A DNA stretch of 64,000 nucleotides, taken from contig NZ_JAFBCS010000001.1 of the NCBI RefSeq assembly GCF_016907845.1, positions 186,001-250,000 of the forward strand, in the 5' to 3' direction. Under the pieces are notes generated by a model. It did no database searches. It saw nothing but the letters and a program-made list of their open reading frames with translations, and was not told where the DNA came from. Source of the DNA: Arcanobacterium pluranimalium (GTDB taxonomy: Bacteria; Actinomycetota; Actinomycetes; Actinomycetales; Actinomycetaceae). Within the stretch, counting starts at the first letter, position 1; each line of letters begins with the position of its first letter. Below, piece after piece: positions 8,503 through 16,829 of the stretch. Both the position numbers and the translations under genes were made by a program.

Positions 8503-9495
8503 ATGAAAACAAGTAAACTATTTGTGGCATCACTTGCACTGTGCGCCATGCTCGTGGGCGCATGTCAAAGCAACACCGCAAAGGACGAAACTAGCGCCGT
8601 TGAGAAAACCCAGGAGTCCAGCGAATCAGCTACATCGGGCTTAAATCTGAAAGCCGACGTCGATTTCAAAACGGGCCGAGTGACGCTACCTCTCGATAGG
8701 TTCGGTCCCTCTAATGAAGAGCAGAATCTGATCACTGCAGCAAGTACGGGTGGGATGGCGAAATGTGCCCATGAAAAACTCGGAATTCCATGGAAGGCGT
8801 CATTGAGCAAGGGCGACCCCAACGATGTTGTATGGAACGGAATTGGCCCATGGATCAAAGAGCGCACAGAACGGCTCGGCTACGCAACCAGACCCATCAC
8901 TAAGCCTTATGTTGGGCCAAAAATGACGTCTCCAGAAGAAGCAGCAAAAGAAGCTCAGTATTTGAAAGAGCATCCAGTGATTGATCCCGATAATCCAAAT
9001 TCACAAATTTCGGAGCAGGATTTTGAAAAGATGCAAGAAGAATGCTCATCAAACCCTGAAACCGATAAATATCCACTTTCTGCAATGTACGTACCCGAAT
9101 TTGGTAAGGTCGCGAGCTATTCATCTAACTTCGAGCAAAGTGCCAAAGCGAAAACTGTTCTTGAAGAACTCAAGCAGTGTTACATAGCGGCAGGCTACAA
9201 ACCTAGTGAAGATTTCAGAGGATCGATTGAAGGTGCACGGGTTGAAATCATTGATGCTGAGCAGATAAAGATGGCACTGGTAGAAGTTGATTGCAAAACG
9301 AAGATCAATGCAGTTCCACGCTTTGCTGAAGCCCTCGCTGAGCTGCAAGCTCCAATGATCGAAAAATATGCTAACGAACTTGTTGAGAATCGCCGTCGGA
9401 TAGACGAGATGGTGCAACAAGCACGCGAATTCGTTACGAAGAATCCTCAATACTTCTACGAGTGGAAACGCACTAATACAAGTGTTGGACCGTAA
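8503..9495 (+). CDS. Lipoprotein 1 of a five-member paralogous family, unknown function
   Basis: A 330-residue predicted lipoprotein with a short signal and lipobox LVGAC (C21). I chose ATG 8503 (AGGA upstream) over an earlier in-frame ATG at 8437 because it places the signal peptide at the N-terminus. It shares family landmarks with the four later paralogues: LNLKAD after the linker, a KCAHEKLGIPW motif, a GPW motif, a middle cysteine, QCYIAAGYK and a DCKTKIN motif, giving four conserved cysteines that could form two disulfides. Its last 60 residues are clearly divergent from the near-identical C-termini of paralogues 2-5, so it is the outgroup. Its stop overlaps the next start (TAATG). I do not recognise the family by name. 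Confidence 0.8.
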   Translation: MKTSKLFVASLALCAMLVGACQSNTAKDETSAVEKTQESSESATSGLNLKADVDFKTGRVTLPLDRFGPSNEEQNLITAASTGGMAKCAHEKLGIPWKASLSKGDPNDVVWNGIGPWIKERTERLGYATRPITKPYVGPKMTSPEEAAKEAQYLKEHPVIDPDNPNSQISEQDFEKMQEECSSNPETDKYPLSAMYVPEFGKVASYSSNFEQSAKAKTVLEELKQCYIAAGYKPSEDFRGSIEGARVEIIDAEQIKMALVEVDCKTKINAVPRFAEALAELQAPMIEKYANELVENRRRIDEMVQQAREFVTKNPQYFYEWKRTNTSVGP

Positions 9496-10436
9496 TGAAC
9501 ACACACAAGAAAATGGCAATCTGCAAGGTGCGCACGGTCAGTCTTATTCTTTTGGCATGCTTGGGTTTATGTTCCTGCTCAGGATCGGTGGAGGAAAAAT
9601 CCATTCCCTCCACCGAGCTTGACATTAAAGCGGATATTGACAAGGAACACTATTCGATCACGCTCCCGAGTGATCGTTATGCAAATATCCAAATGTTAAG
9701 TAGCGACGAAATAATACTCCAATCCGCTGAATCCGCAGTCATTGCAGAATGCGCAAGAAATAAGCTAAATATCCCGATTATGGGCGTCCCCACTTGGAGA
9801 CTCAGCGACGGTCAACCATTTGCTTTCACCGAATTTGGACCGTGGAATGTAAAAATTGCAGAAAAGTATGGTTTCTCGAATCCTTCTATGTTCAATGCCT
9901 TAATACCTGAAACACGAATCAAAATTCCAGCAGGAGAAACAGACCCACTCGAATACAACAGCCAATTCACCGAGCAACAACGACAAACCGTCAACGACCA
10001 GTGCGCTAAAGAAGAAACATTAAATCATTTCAACACTCGCAAACTGGCTCCTAACGGCCCATGGACCGAAGAGCTGAACAACACGCGTAGCCAGCTATTA
10101 AAAGACAAACGAGCACAAAATGTAATCCGTGAATTGGATCAATGTTTTACCCAAGCAGGACTTAAGATGAGTTCGGAAGTTCCTGGCTACGTTGAGGGAG
10201 TCATTCCAGATGAAATCACTCCAAGAAATCTTACAATGGCAGTCAAGGCAGCGCAGTGCCAAGAAAAACTCAACGCCACTCCACGTCTGGTAGAAATCTG
10301 GGCTGAACTCCAAGCACCAATCATCACCAAATACGCCGACGAACTCATCGCCCAACGTCAAAAAATCGATAAGGCAGTAGCAGACGCAAAAGAATACATC
10401 AACGCCCACCCAGAACTCTTCGAACTGCCGAAATAA
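9495..10436 (+). CDS. Lipoprotein 2 of the paralogous family
   Basis: A 313-residue predicted lipoprotein with lipobox LCSC (C28), translationally coupled to lipoprotein 1 by a one-base overlap. It has the family pattern: ECARNKLNIPI, FTEFGPW, a middle cysteine (NDQCAKEE), QCFTQAGLKM and AQCQEKLN. Bases 9618-9674, encoding LDIKADIDKEHYSIT and what follows, are nearly identical to bases 12683-12739 of lipoprotein 4, while the flanks diverge. From about 10255 to the stop it is nearly identical to paralogues 3, 4 and 5. This mosaic structure points to recombination or gene conversion among copies. Function unknown; probably membrane-anchored on the outside of the cell. Confidence 0.8.
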   Translation: MNTHKKMAICKVRTVSLILLACLGLCSCSGSVEEKSIPSTELDIKADIDKEHYSITLPSDRYANIQMLSSDEIILQSAESAVIAECARNKLNIPIMGVPTWRLSDGQPFAFTEFGPWNVKIAEKYGFSNPSMFNALIPETRIKIPAGETDPLEYNSQFTEQQRQTVNDQCAKEETLNHFNTRKLAPNGPWTEELNNTRSQLLKDKRAQNVIRELDQCFTQAGLKMSSEVPGYVEGVIPDEITPRNLTMAVKAAQCQEKLNATPRLVEIWAELQAPIITKYADELIAQRQKIDKAVADAKEYINAHPELFELPK

Positions 10437-10670
10437 TTAAACATTAAATTAATGGAAATATTTATCAAAATCGCTTCCATTAAGATCGAGTGTGCGCTAC
10501 CATAATTGATAATTAAGCAAACCGCTTAATTATCAACGAAGAAAACGTCCTTATCATAGGAGATAAAGATCAACAAAAAGACAAGAAGCCTTAAGGCTTC
10601 CATCGCAGCCCTAGCACTCGCTGCAACCAGCCTAGTCGTGGTAGCACCAATCGCAAGCGCAGGAACGGGA
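10255..10670 (+). repeat. Constant bridge repeat, copy 1 (pairs with 11796-12211)
   Basis: A 416-bp block nearly identical, without indels, to 11796-12211 at a fixed offset of 1541 bp; I count roughly 15-20 differences by eye. It covers the last ~60 codons of one lipoprotein gene, the whole intergenic region with its hairpin, and the signal-peptide codons of the following I36 gene. Sequence on both sides diverges strongly. It therefore joins two variable coding regions with a shared constant segment. Confidence 0.85.
10506..10536 (+). promoter_or_regulatory. Perfect 13-bp stem-loop before I36 gene 1
   Basis: TTGATAATTAAGC (10506-10518) and its exact complement (10524-10536) flank AAACC. The stem is A/T-rich and lies 33 bp before the I36 coding start, downstream of the lipoprotein stop. 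The same structure is kept at 12047-12077. It may be an operator, a leader hairpin or a weak terminator. Confidence 0.6.
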
Positions 10671-11012
10671 AACTGCAAAGCTGGTGCCTCTTGTTTATGG
10701 ACACAAAATGACTACAATGGCGGATTTGCCTACAACGAAGATCATTCATCACCTGTATACTCAGGGATAAATAATCGAGCAAATTCAGTTGTAGCAAATG
10801 GCGCTAGCTGTCCCGTAACAGCATTTTACGACTATCGAGACGGCAATTCTGGCAGCTATTTTATGTTATATAGCAGAACACGCATTGGTAGTAATTATCA
10901 AGATCCTAATTTAAGCAATGGTGCTGGGGTAGGACCAGAAGAATATCCTGAATGGGCTAGCGAGAATTGGTCTAATCGGATTAGTCGTGTCACCTACATG
11001 CACTGCTATTAA
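10569..11012 (+). CDS. Secreted peptidase inhibitor I36-like protein 1, with ATC in place of a start codon
   Basis: A 147-residue product whose signal peptide is nearly identical to that of the copy at 12110 and ends near ASA-GTG. The mature part has the I36 (SMPI-like) pattern CKAGASCLWTQNDYNGGF and four cysteines, finishing SRVTYMHCY. The aligned start is ATC at 10569, exactly where the second copy has ATG, with the same GGAGATAAAG ribosome site. An in-frame TAG lies at 10557, so no earlier start exists, and the next in-frame start (GTG 10638) falls inside the signal core. Either ATC is used as a rare start, or the gene is silenced by a start-loss mutation, or there is a sequencing error. 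The rest of the frame is intact, which argues against an old pseudogene. Confidence 0.7.
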   Translation: MNKKTRSLKASIAALALAATSLVVVAPIASAGTGNCKAGASCLWTQNDYNGGFAYNEDHSSPVYSGINNRANSVVANGASCPVTAFYDYRDGNSGSYFMLYSRTRIGSNYQDPNLSNGAGVGPEEYPEWASENWSNRISRVTYMHCY

Positions 11013-11074
11013 CTAGTAAAAGCAAACAAAAGCGAAGAAATAAAGCCAACCGATAGGAAAGATTGGAATATGTC

Positions 11075-11977
11075 ATGATACCCCGAAGAATTGCCACGCT
11101 TGCTCTATCGGTGGCTCTTTGCTTGTGTGCTTCAAGTTGTTCGGTTGATGAGGAAGAGCCACAAGAACATTCCTCATCAACCGACCTTAATCTTAAAGCA
11201 GACATTGATCGAGAAGCTCTGACCGTTACGCTTCCAGCTTCTCGTTATATTCTCAATAACGTTGATCGACAATTCCTTGAATCTGCACAAAGTGCTGCCG
11301 TGGCTAAATGTGCACGAGAAGAACTTAATATCCCCTGGGTGGGATGGAGTTTAGACCACGTAGGCGGTGGAAAAAGAACAGTTTTTTCTGAGTTTGGCCC
11401 ATGGACAAAAGCTATGGCCGAGCATAATGCATTCGGCAACCCAGACATCCTATCAGCTCCTCCTACAAATGTTTCACCCAACCACCCAGGAATACTTAAC
11501 GGCAAAATTCCAGATAATCAAATGGACAAGATGGTCGAAACTTGCCACCCTAAACCAGAAGTAAGTCAGTTTGACCCTATAAAATTACGACCCAAGAGTC
11601 CGTGGACGGTTGAACTCACTGAAGCAGGTGAGAAGCTATTAAAGGACGATCGTGCTAAGCAGGTTTTTTCTGAGGTTGCTTCATGCTACGAGTCCAAAGG
11701 AATGAAAATGAATCCAGAAGCGCCTGGTTATGTGAAAGGCTTCACCTCGGATGACCGCACTCCTCAAGCTTTCGCAGCCGCAATAAAAGCAGCAGAGTGC
11801 CAAGAAAAACTCAACGCCACTCCACGTCTGGTAGAAATCTGGGCTGAACTCCAAGCACCAATCATCACCAAATACGCCGACGAACTCATCGCCCAACGCC
11901 AAAAAATCGATAAGGCAGTAGCAGACGCAAAAGAATACATCAACGCCCACCCAGAACTCTTCGAACCACCAAAATAA
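11075..11977 (+). CDS. Lipoprotein 3 of the paralogous family
   Basis: A 300-residue predicted lipoprotein, signal MIPRRIATLALSVALCLCA followed by lipobox SSC. I chose ATG 11075 over an in-frame TTG at 11063. Family landmarks are KCAREELNIPWVGW, FSEFGPW, a middle cysteine (ETCHPKPE), SCYESKGMKM and AECQEKLN. From about 11750 it matches lipoprotein 5 (DRTPQAFAAAIKAAE), and from 11796 it belongs to the constant bridge shared with lipoprotein 2. It lies 62 bp after I36 gene 1, so the order lipoprotein, I36, lipoprotein, I36, lipoprotein is generated by duplication. Function unknown. Confidence 0.8.
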   Translation: MIPRRIATLALSVALCLCASSCSVDEEEPQEHSSSTDLNLKADIDREALTVTLPASRYILNNVDRQFLESAQSAAVAKCAREELNIPWVGWSLDHVGGGKRTVFSEFGPWTKAMAEHNAFGNPDILSAPPTNVSPNHPGILNGKIPDNQMDKMVETCHPKPEVSQFDPIKLRPKSPWTVELTEAGEKLLKDDRAKQVFSEVASCYESKGMKMNPEAPGYVKGFTSDDRTPQAFAAAIKAAECQEKLNATPRLVEIWAELQAPIITKYADELIAQRQKIDKAVADAKEYINAHPELFEPPK

Positions 11978-12211
11978 TTAAACATTAAATTAATGGAAAT
12001 ATTTATCAAAATTGCTTCCATTGAGATTGTGTGTGCGCTACCATAATTGATAATTAAGCAAACCGCTTAATTATCAATGCTGAAAACGTCCTTATCATAG
12101 GAGATAAAGATGAACAAAAAGACAAGAAGCCTTAAGGCTTCCATCGCAGCCCTAGCACTCGCTGCAACCAGCCTAGTCGTGGCAGCACCAATCGCAAACG
12201 CAGGAACAGGA
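11796..12211 (+). repeat. Constant bridge repeat, copy 2
   Basis: Partner of 10255-10670. It spans the 3' end of lipoprotein 3, the intergenic hairpin and the signal-peptide codons of I36 gene 2. Among the differences is the start codon of the I36 gene, ATG here and ATC in copy 1. Confidence 0.85.
12047..12077 (+). promoter_or_regulatory. Perfect 13-bp stem-loop before I36 gene 2
   Basis: Same stem (TTGATAATTAAGC, 12047-12059, against 12065-12077) and AAACC loop as at 10506-10536. The stem is identical in both copies, while bases immediately after it differ. Confidence 0.6.
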
Positions 12212-12538
12212 GCATGCCCACTCGGCGCGTCGTGTATGTGGTCAGAATCTAACTACAATGGACGGTATGGATACAATACAGATCATTCCTCGCCAGTAAT
12301 TGCCTACATGAACAACCAAGCTTCATCGATCGCAGCAAATGGGAGATCTTGCCACTTTACACAGTTTTTTGATTGGCGAGACGGGAATGACGGCAGTTAT
12401 ATACTTCTACGTAGCCAGTATTTGGAAGGTTTCAATTTTCGTGACCCATTGTTGAGCAATGGAGCAGGCGAAGGACCTTTTAGAGACCAAAACTGGGACA
12501 ATCGCATCAGCCGCGTCACCTACGCAGACTGTAGATAA
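12110..12538 (+). CDS. Secreted peptidase inhibitor I36-like protein 2
   Basis: A 142-residue exported protein: MNKKTRSLKASIAALAL signal, cleavage near ANA-GTG, then CPLGASCMWSESNYNGRYG, the hallmark of the I36 family whose type member is a Streptomyces metalloproteinase inhibitor. Four cysteines are conserved with copy 1, and the ending NRISRVTYADCR matches copy 1 closely. Strong GGAGATAAAG ribosome site. The mature parts of the two copies are only moderately similar while their signal peptides are nearly identical. It may inhibit a host or competitor protease, or act as a small crystallin-fold secreted protein; inhibition is not shown by the sequence. Confidence 0.78.
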   Translation: MNKKTRSLKASIAALALAATSLVVAAPIANAGTGACPLGASCMWSESNYNGRYGYNTDHSSPVIAYMNNQASSIAANGRSCHFTQFFDWRDGNDGSYILLRSQYLEGFNFRDPLLSNGAGEGPFRDQNWDNRISRVTYADCR

Positions 12539-12577
12539 CAACAAGCGCAAGGGCAATGCTGACAATTTAGGACAATC

Positions 12578-13498
12578 ATGAAAATTCGCAAAATCACATC
12601 TGGAATTATAGGCATTGCCCTTGCAATATCTTTAATGTCCTGTTCACATAACAGTCAGATAGGACAATCCAGGGACAATAACCTTGACATTAAAGCGGAT
12701 ATTGACAAGGAACATTATTCGATCACGCTCCCGAGTGAACGATTTGCATACGTCAAGCCTTTCAGCCAAGAGTTCTACACATTCGAAGCAGCACGAACCG
12801 CGGCAGTAGCTTATTGTGCTCGCACCGAATTAGGAATACCTTGGATTGGCGCAGCTCCAGGAACATTTTCTGGAAAACCTCCAGCGTTTACTGAATTTGG
12901 TCCTTGGACAGTGCAGATGGCATCGATTTACGCTTTCGAAAATCCGTCGATCTACCATCCAGCTACCAAACATTTGAACAAACCTTCAGACCCTAATGCC
13001 AAAGACCCACTCATATACAACTCAAGAATTCCTGAAAAAGACATCGAAAAAATGGGACCCTACTGCCACGAAAAAGAATACGTCAAACAATTCGACCCTG
13101 AATTCCTCGCACCACATGGTCCATGGATCGCAGAACTTAACGATACGCGCAACCAACTCTTCAAAGACGAAAGAGCAAAAGCAATTATCGATGAACTAAA
13201 ACAATGCTTTAGCGAGGCCGGACTCAAAATGTATCCAGGCCACCCTGGTTACGTAGAGGGAGCCGACGTTGACCGTATAGATGCCAACACCATCCAACTA
13301 GCCATAAAAGCCGCTGAATGCCAAGAAAAACTCAACGCCACTCCACGTCTGGTAGAAATCTGGGCTGAACTCCAAGCACCAATCATCACCAAATACGCCG
13401 ACGAACTCATAGCCCAACGCCAAAAAATCGATAAGGCAGTAGCAGACGCAAAAGAATACATCAACGCCCACCCAGAACTCTTCGAACCACCAAAATAA
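12578..13498 (+). CDS. Lipoprotein 4 of the paralogous family
   Basis: A 306-residue predicted lipoprotein (signal MKIRKITSGIIGIALAIS, lipobox LMSC), 39 bp after I36 gene 2 with AGGA before the start. Landmarks: YCARTELGIPWIG, FTEFGPW, a middle cysteine (GPYCHEKE), QCFSEAGLKM and AECQEKLN. The N-terminal mature segment (12683-12739) is almost identical to lipoprotein 2 and the last ~60 codons to lipoproteins 2, 3 and 5; the middle is divergent. A possible terminator is not seen directly after it; instead a 294-bp gap with a palindrome follows. Confidence 0.8.
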   Translation: MKIRKITSGIIGIALAISLMSCSHNSQIGQSRDNNLDIKADIDKEHYSITLPSERFAYVKPFSQEFYTFEAARTAAVAYCARTELGIPWIGAAPGTFSGKPPAFTEFGPWTVQMASIYAFENPSIYHPATKHLNKPSDPNAKDPLIYNSRIPEKDIEKMGPYCHEKEYVKQFDPEFLAPHGPWIAELNDTRNQLFKDERAKAIIDELKQCFSEAGLKMYPGHPGYVEGADVDRIDANTIQLAIKAAECQEKLNATPRLVEIWAELQAPIITKYADELIAQRQKIDKAVADAKEYINAHPELFEPPK

Positions 13499-13608
13499 GC
13501 ATCAAACAAGCCGGCGGTATCAGTATCGAGAGGATCATGGTGACTTATGCCTAATAGTGTTGCAAACATCAGCAAATATCGGAGTTGTGTACTTTTGTTT
13601 TCGAAAAT

Positions 13609-13624
13609 TCATACCAGGGTATGA
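13609..13624. promoter_or_regulatory. 16-bp palindromic operator candidate
   Basis: TCATACCAGGGTATGA: two perfect 7-bp arms around two bases, in the 294-bp gap before lipoprotein 5. A copy differing at one central base lies at 42330-42345 upstream of the acyltransferase gene, suggesting a shared DNA-binding regulator. The gap otherwise holds no gene. Confidence 0.5.
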
Positions 13625-13792
13625 CAGCGGCTAAAGCGCAATAACTTAAACTGGAGGTAGCAAGAAAATCAGTGACAATACTGCAAGCGATTGCTTGATA
13701 CCTGAATCGTGGTCATCCGAATTCGAAGACGAATCCTAATGGCCACAAGCTCTAGCAGTGTTACCTACACATAAAGGGACAGGAAAGCTGAC

Positions 13793-14698
13793 ATGAAAAC
13801 AAGAATCCATAAACTGATTGCTTTGTCCGTTTCGCTAACGCTATGCGCTTGTGCCTCAAGCTGCTCAGCGGGCACTGAAGAAAAAGAAACCTCTTCAGCG
13901 CCCGCCGGGCTCAACCTCAAAGCAGACATCGACAAAACAAACTTCATGGTCACACTCCCATCAGACCGATACACCCTCACCGAATCCGACCGCCAAACAC
14001 TCCTCTCGGCAGGAAGCGCAGCAACAGCAAAATGCGCTCGAGAAAAACTCGGAATCCCCTGGGTAGGCTGGCGCATCACAGATATGGCTGATGGAAAAAA
14101 CATCGCCTTCACCGAATTCGGCCCCTGGACAAAAGCACTCGCCACCCAAAACGCATTCGGAAATCCCTCACTAACCACCACCCCTACGCAAAAACCAGCA
14201 AACCACCCTGGCAATCTCAACAGCACTGTTCCCGACGACCAAATTGAGAAAATGCACGAAACGTGCAGCGACCAACCAGACGTTTCCAAATTCGAATTTG
14301 AAAATATAGCACCCAGCGGCCCATGGACCACTCCTCTTGCAAATACCAGATATGAGCTGATGAAGGATCAGCGAGCACAAGCAGTTTTCAAAGAAATTGA
14401 GCAATGCTACGCAGAAAAAGGACTTCAGTCTAAAAAAGAAGTGCCTGGATACGTTGAAGGTTTCACCGCTGAAGATCGCACTCCTCAAGCTTTCGCAGCC
14501 GCAATAAAAGCAGCAGAGTGCCAAGAAAAACTCAACGCCACTCCACGTCTGGTAGAGATCTGGGCAGACCTCCAAGCGCCAATCATCACCAAATACGCCG
14601 ATGAACTCATCGCCCAACGCCAAAAAATAGACAAGGCACTTTCAGATGCAAAAGAATACATCAACGCCCACCCAGAACTCTTTGAACTGCCGAAATAA
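13793..14698 (+). CDS. Lipoprotein 5 of the paralogous family
   Basis: A 301-residue predicted lipoprotein (signal from MKTRIHKLIALSVSLTLCA, lipobox ASSC) with GGAAAG before the start. Landmarks: KCAREKLGIPWVGW, FTEFGPW, a middle cysteine (ETCSDQPD), QCYAEKGLQS and AECQEKLN. It shares the segment DRTPQAFAAAIKAAE with lipoprotein 3 at nucleotide level. It is not preceded by an I36 gene and has its own upstream region with a palindrome. It is the copy nearest the MacAB-like genes and may be the member that works with them (inference). Confidence 0.8.
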   Translation: MKTRIHKLIALSVSLTLCACASSCSAGTEEKETSSAPAGLNLKADIDKTNFMVTLPSDRYTLTESDRQTLLSAGSAATAKCAREKLGIPWVGWRITDMADGKNIAFTEFGPWTKALATQNAFGNPSLTTTPTQKPANHPGNLNSTVPDDQIEKMHETCSDQPDVSKFEFENIAPSGPWTTPLANTRYELMKDQRAQAVFKEIEQCYAEKGLQSKKEVPGYVEGFTAEDRTPQAFAAAIKAAECQEKLNATPRLVEIWADLQAPIITKYADELIAQRQKIDKALSDAKEYINAHPELFELPK

Positions 14699-14769
14699 TA
14701 TCGGCCATCAAATTTAGCGGGAACCAAAAGATAGGATATTTCCAACACACATAATCACCAATCTCTATG

Positions 14770-14798
14770 GTGTGGGGTGGCGTTGAGCCACCCCACAC
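14770..14798 (+). terminator. 12-bp perfect hairpin after lipoprotein 5
   Basis: GTGTGGGGTGGC (14770-14781), loop GTTGA, and its exact complement (14787-14798). No T-run follows, so it may attenuate rather than end transcription into the MacA-like gene 80 bp downstream. Its outer GTGTGGGG resembles the terminator at 8133. Confidence 0.55.
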
Positions 14799-14877
14799 TA
14801 AGCCAGATCAACGCCTATAACAGTCACCTAAATCGTTTTGCACCACAGCAAAACTCGAATCAACAATTGGAAAAACC

Positions 14878-16152
14878 ATGAGTCACGAAGAAGTAACTAC
14901 CAGCACAAGTGAAAATAAGAAGAAAAAATTCATGTGGATATTCCTCACGGTATTCATATCCTTGCTTGTGGTGGCAGGAGCATTCTTCGCGGGCACATTT
15001 GTTCACTCCAAAAACGAAGAAGCCATCGAGAACTCTCAGTACAAGCCAGAAATCACCGCAAAAGTTGAAAAACGCAACTTCCCAGCAGTCATGGTTGAAG
15101 CTAAAGGCAAGGCATCTCTAGGAGCTTCACGAGCCGTCGTCGTTACTGCTTCCGAGGGTAACCAGGCCGTCGTTACACGCGTTACCCGCAACGCTGGAGA
15201 AACGCTCAACTCAGGGCAAACACTCGCTTTTGTGTCGGGTCGGCCAGTAATTGCGCTTGACCTGCCATTCGATCTCTACCGCGACATCAACGAAGGCAAC
15301 GACGGGGCGGACGTCAAAGAAATCCAGCGCGCACTTGCTCGCCTTGGACTCTACAAAGGGAAAATCACCGGCGTTTACGACGCTCGTACTGCGAACGCAA
15401 TGAAAGCACTATACAAACGAGTAGGATCCACCCCGCCGTCCACGGGAGTATCACCGGCGGGTGCCGCGCCATCATCAGGAGCCACCGCAACTCCAGCTCC
15501 TGCCAGCGCACCAGCGTCTAGCCGCGGCGAAGGAAGCGTGAGTACAGAGACAGCACCTGCACCAGCACCGACGCTACCTGCGGCTCCACCGTTGCCGCCG
15601 ATCCGGGCAGCAGAATTCATTTCGCTTACCGCTGGCCCAGCAACTATAGTTTCAATCGCGGGAGTAAATCAGCACATCACCCCAGAAGCCCCACTTGCCA
15701 CACTGCGCTCAGGTCAAGCCGTTGCCGTTGCGCGCGTGAGCGTTGCAGATATTGCTTCATTCGGCGTGGGCGCGAGTGTAGATATCGCCCAATCGGGTTC
15801 CACGAGCACTGGTCAGAAAGTGAGCGTTATAGGCGTTAGCGAATTCCGTCAAGCCTCCGAAGGCGAGCACTCGCAAGTACCTGGCTACGACATTACCGTG
15901 GCCATACCTGGCGAGCAGTTCCAAGACGGGCAAGAAGTTGTGCTTACCGCTGCTAGCACCGCAAACGCAACAGAAGGAAACGCAATTCCAATCACCGCGC
16001 TGCGAGAAGAAGCAGGAAAAACCTACGTAATCCTTAAGCGAGGTAGCGAAAGCAAGAAAGTCGAAATAAAAGTGGCGCGTATTTCGGAGGGATTCGCACT
16101 ACTGGAGGGCGATACGCTCAAAACAGACGACGTTGTGGTTGTAGCAAAATGA
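14878..16152 (+). CDS. MacA-like adaptor with a peptidoglycan-binding domain
   Basis: A 424-residue membrane-anchored protein. Residues about 19-42 form one transmembrane segment, followed by an extracellular adaptor region. A peptidoglycan-binding type 1 domain is visible at about residues 140-182 (DVKEIQRALARLGLYKGKIT). A linker rich in Ala, Pro, Ser and Thr follows (about 183-243), then a beta-rich C-terminal domain. This architecture is common in Gram-positive relatives of MacA/RND adaptors that partner with MacB-type ABC transporters. The stop overlaps the ATPase start (ATGA), so the three genes form one operon. It may tether the exporter to the cell wall and guide a substrate outward. 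Confidence 0.8.
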   Translation: MSHEEVTTSTSENKKKKFMWIFLTVFISLLVVAGAFFAGTFVHSKNEEAIENSQYKPEITAKVEKRNFPAVMVEAKGKASLGASRAVVVTASEGNQAVVTRVTRNAGETLNSGQTLAFVSGRPVIALDLPFDLYRDINEGNDGADVKEIQRALARLGLYKGKITGVYDARTANAMKALYKRVGSTPPSTGVSPAGAAPSSGATATPAPASAPASSRGEGSVSTETAPAPAPTLPAAPPLPPIRAAEFISLTAGPATIVSIAGVNQHITPEAPLATLRSGQAVAVARVSVADIASFGVGASVDIAQSGSTSTGQKVSVIGVSEFRQASEGEHSQVPGYDITVAIPGEQFQDGQEVVLTAASTANATEGNAIPITALREEAGKTYVILKRGSESKKVEIKVARISEGFALLEGDTLKTDDVVVVAK

Positions 16153-16829
16153 GCGTGCTTCACCTGCGAGACATTCGCAAAACCTACAACGTAACACCAC
16201 CTGTGCCAGTCCTCCACGGCGTCGATCTCGACGTTGATGCTGGTGAAAAGGTTGCAATCCTCGGCTACTCTGGTGCCGGAAAATCGACGCTACTCAACAT
16301 CATGGGCCTACTCGACGTTCCGACGTCGGGAACCTACGAACTTGCAGGCCACGAGACGCAATCGTTGAGCGGACGACGCCGGGATCACCTCCGATCCGAC
16401 GTGCTCGGATTCGTTTTCCAAGACTACCACGTGCTCGGACACCGCACTGTAGCGGAAAATCTCGACCTAAAACTCTCCATAACCGGCGTTCCGCATGCGG
16501 AACGCGAATCCGCAATTAACGACGCGCTGAGCAATGTGGGTCTACTCGAACGTAAACACTCACTATCACGCCTACTGTCCGGCGGAGAAAAACAACGACT
16601 CGCCATTGCGCGTGCCATCATTACTCACCCGCAAGTGCTTCTTGCCGACGAACCCACTGGAAACTTGGACTCGCTCAACGCAAAAATCGTACTTGACCTG
16701 TTCGATCAACAGGCAGCCAAAGGCGTGGCCATCGTCGTCATCACTCACGATGACCGGCTCGCACGCTGGGCAGACCGCGTAGTGCACCTGCGTGACGGCA
16801 AGATCGATTCGATGGAGAGCGGCCAATGA
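16149..16829 (+). CDS. MacB/LolD-type ABC transporter ATPase
   Basis: A 226-residue ATP-binding subunit. Visible motifs: Walker A GYSGAGKST, signature LSGGEKQRLAIARA, Walker B VLLADEPTGNLD, and the switch histidine in VITHD. It is of the MacB/LolD group, which pairs with FtsX-type permeases in mechanotransmission transporters. It overlaps both neighbours by four bases. Substrate cannot be read, but the adjacent lipoproteins and secreted I36 proteins are obvious candidates for partners (inference). Confidence 0.9.
   Translation: MSVLHLRDIRKTYNVTPPVPVLHGVDLDVDAGEKVAILGYSGAGKSTLLNIMGLLDVPTSGTYELAGHETQSLSGRRRDHLRSDVLGFVFQDYHVLGHRTVAENLDLKLSITGVPHAERESAINDALSNVGLLERKHSLSRLLSGGEKQRLAIARAIITHPQVLLADEPTGNLDSLNAKIVLDLFDQQAAKGVAIVVITHDDRLARWADRVVHLRDGKIDSMESGQ

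Noticed and set aside
13676-13699. Possible 8-codon leader peptide (GTG ACA ATA...TGA) behind GGAGGT upstream of lipoprotein 5
   Set aside because: The spacing from GGAGGT to GTG is about 13 bp, too long, and no attenuator hairpin follows.
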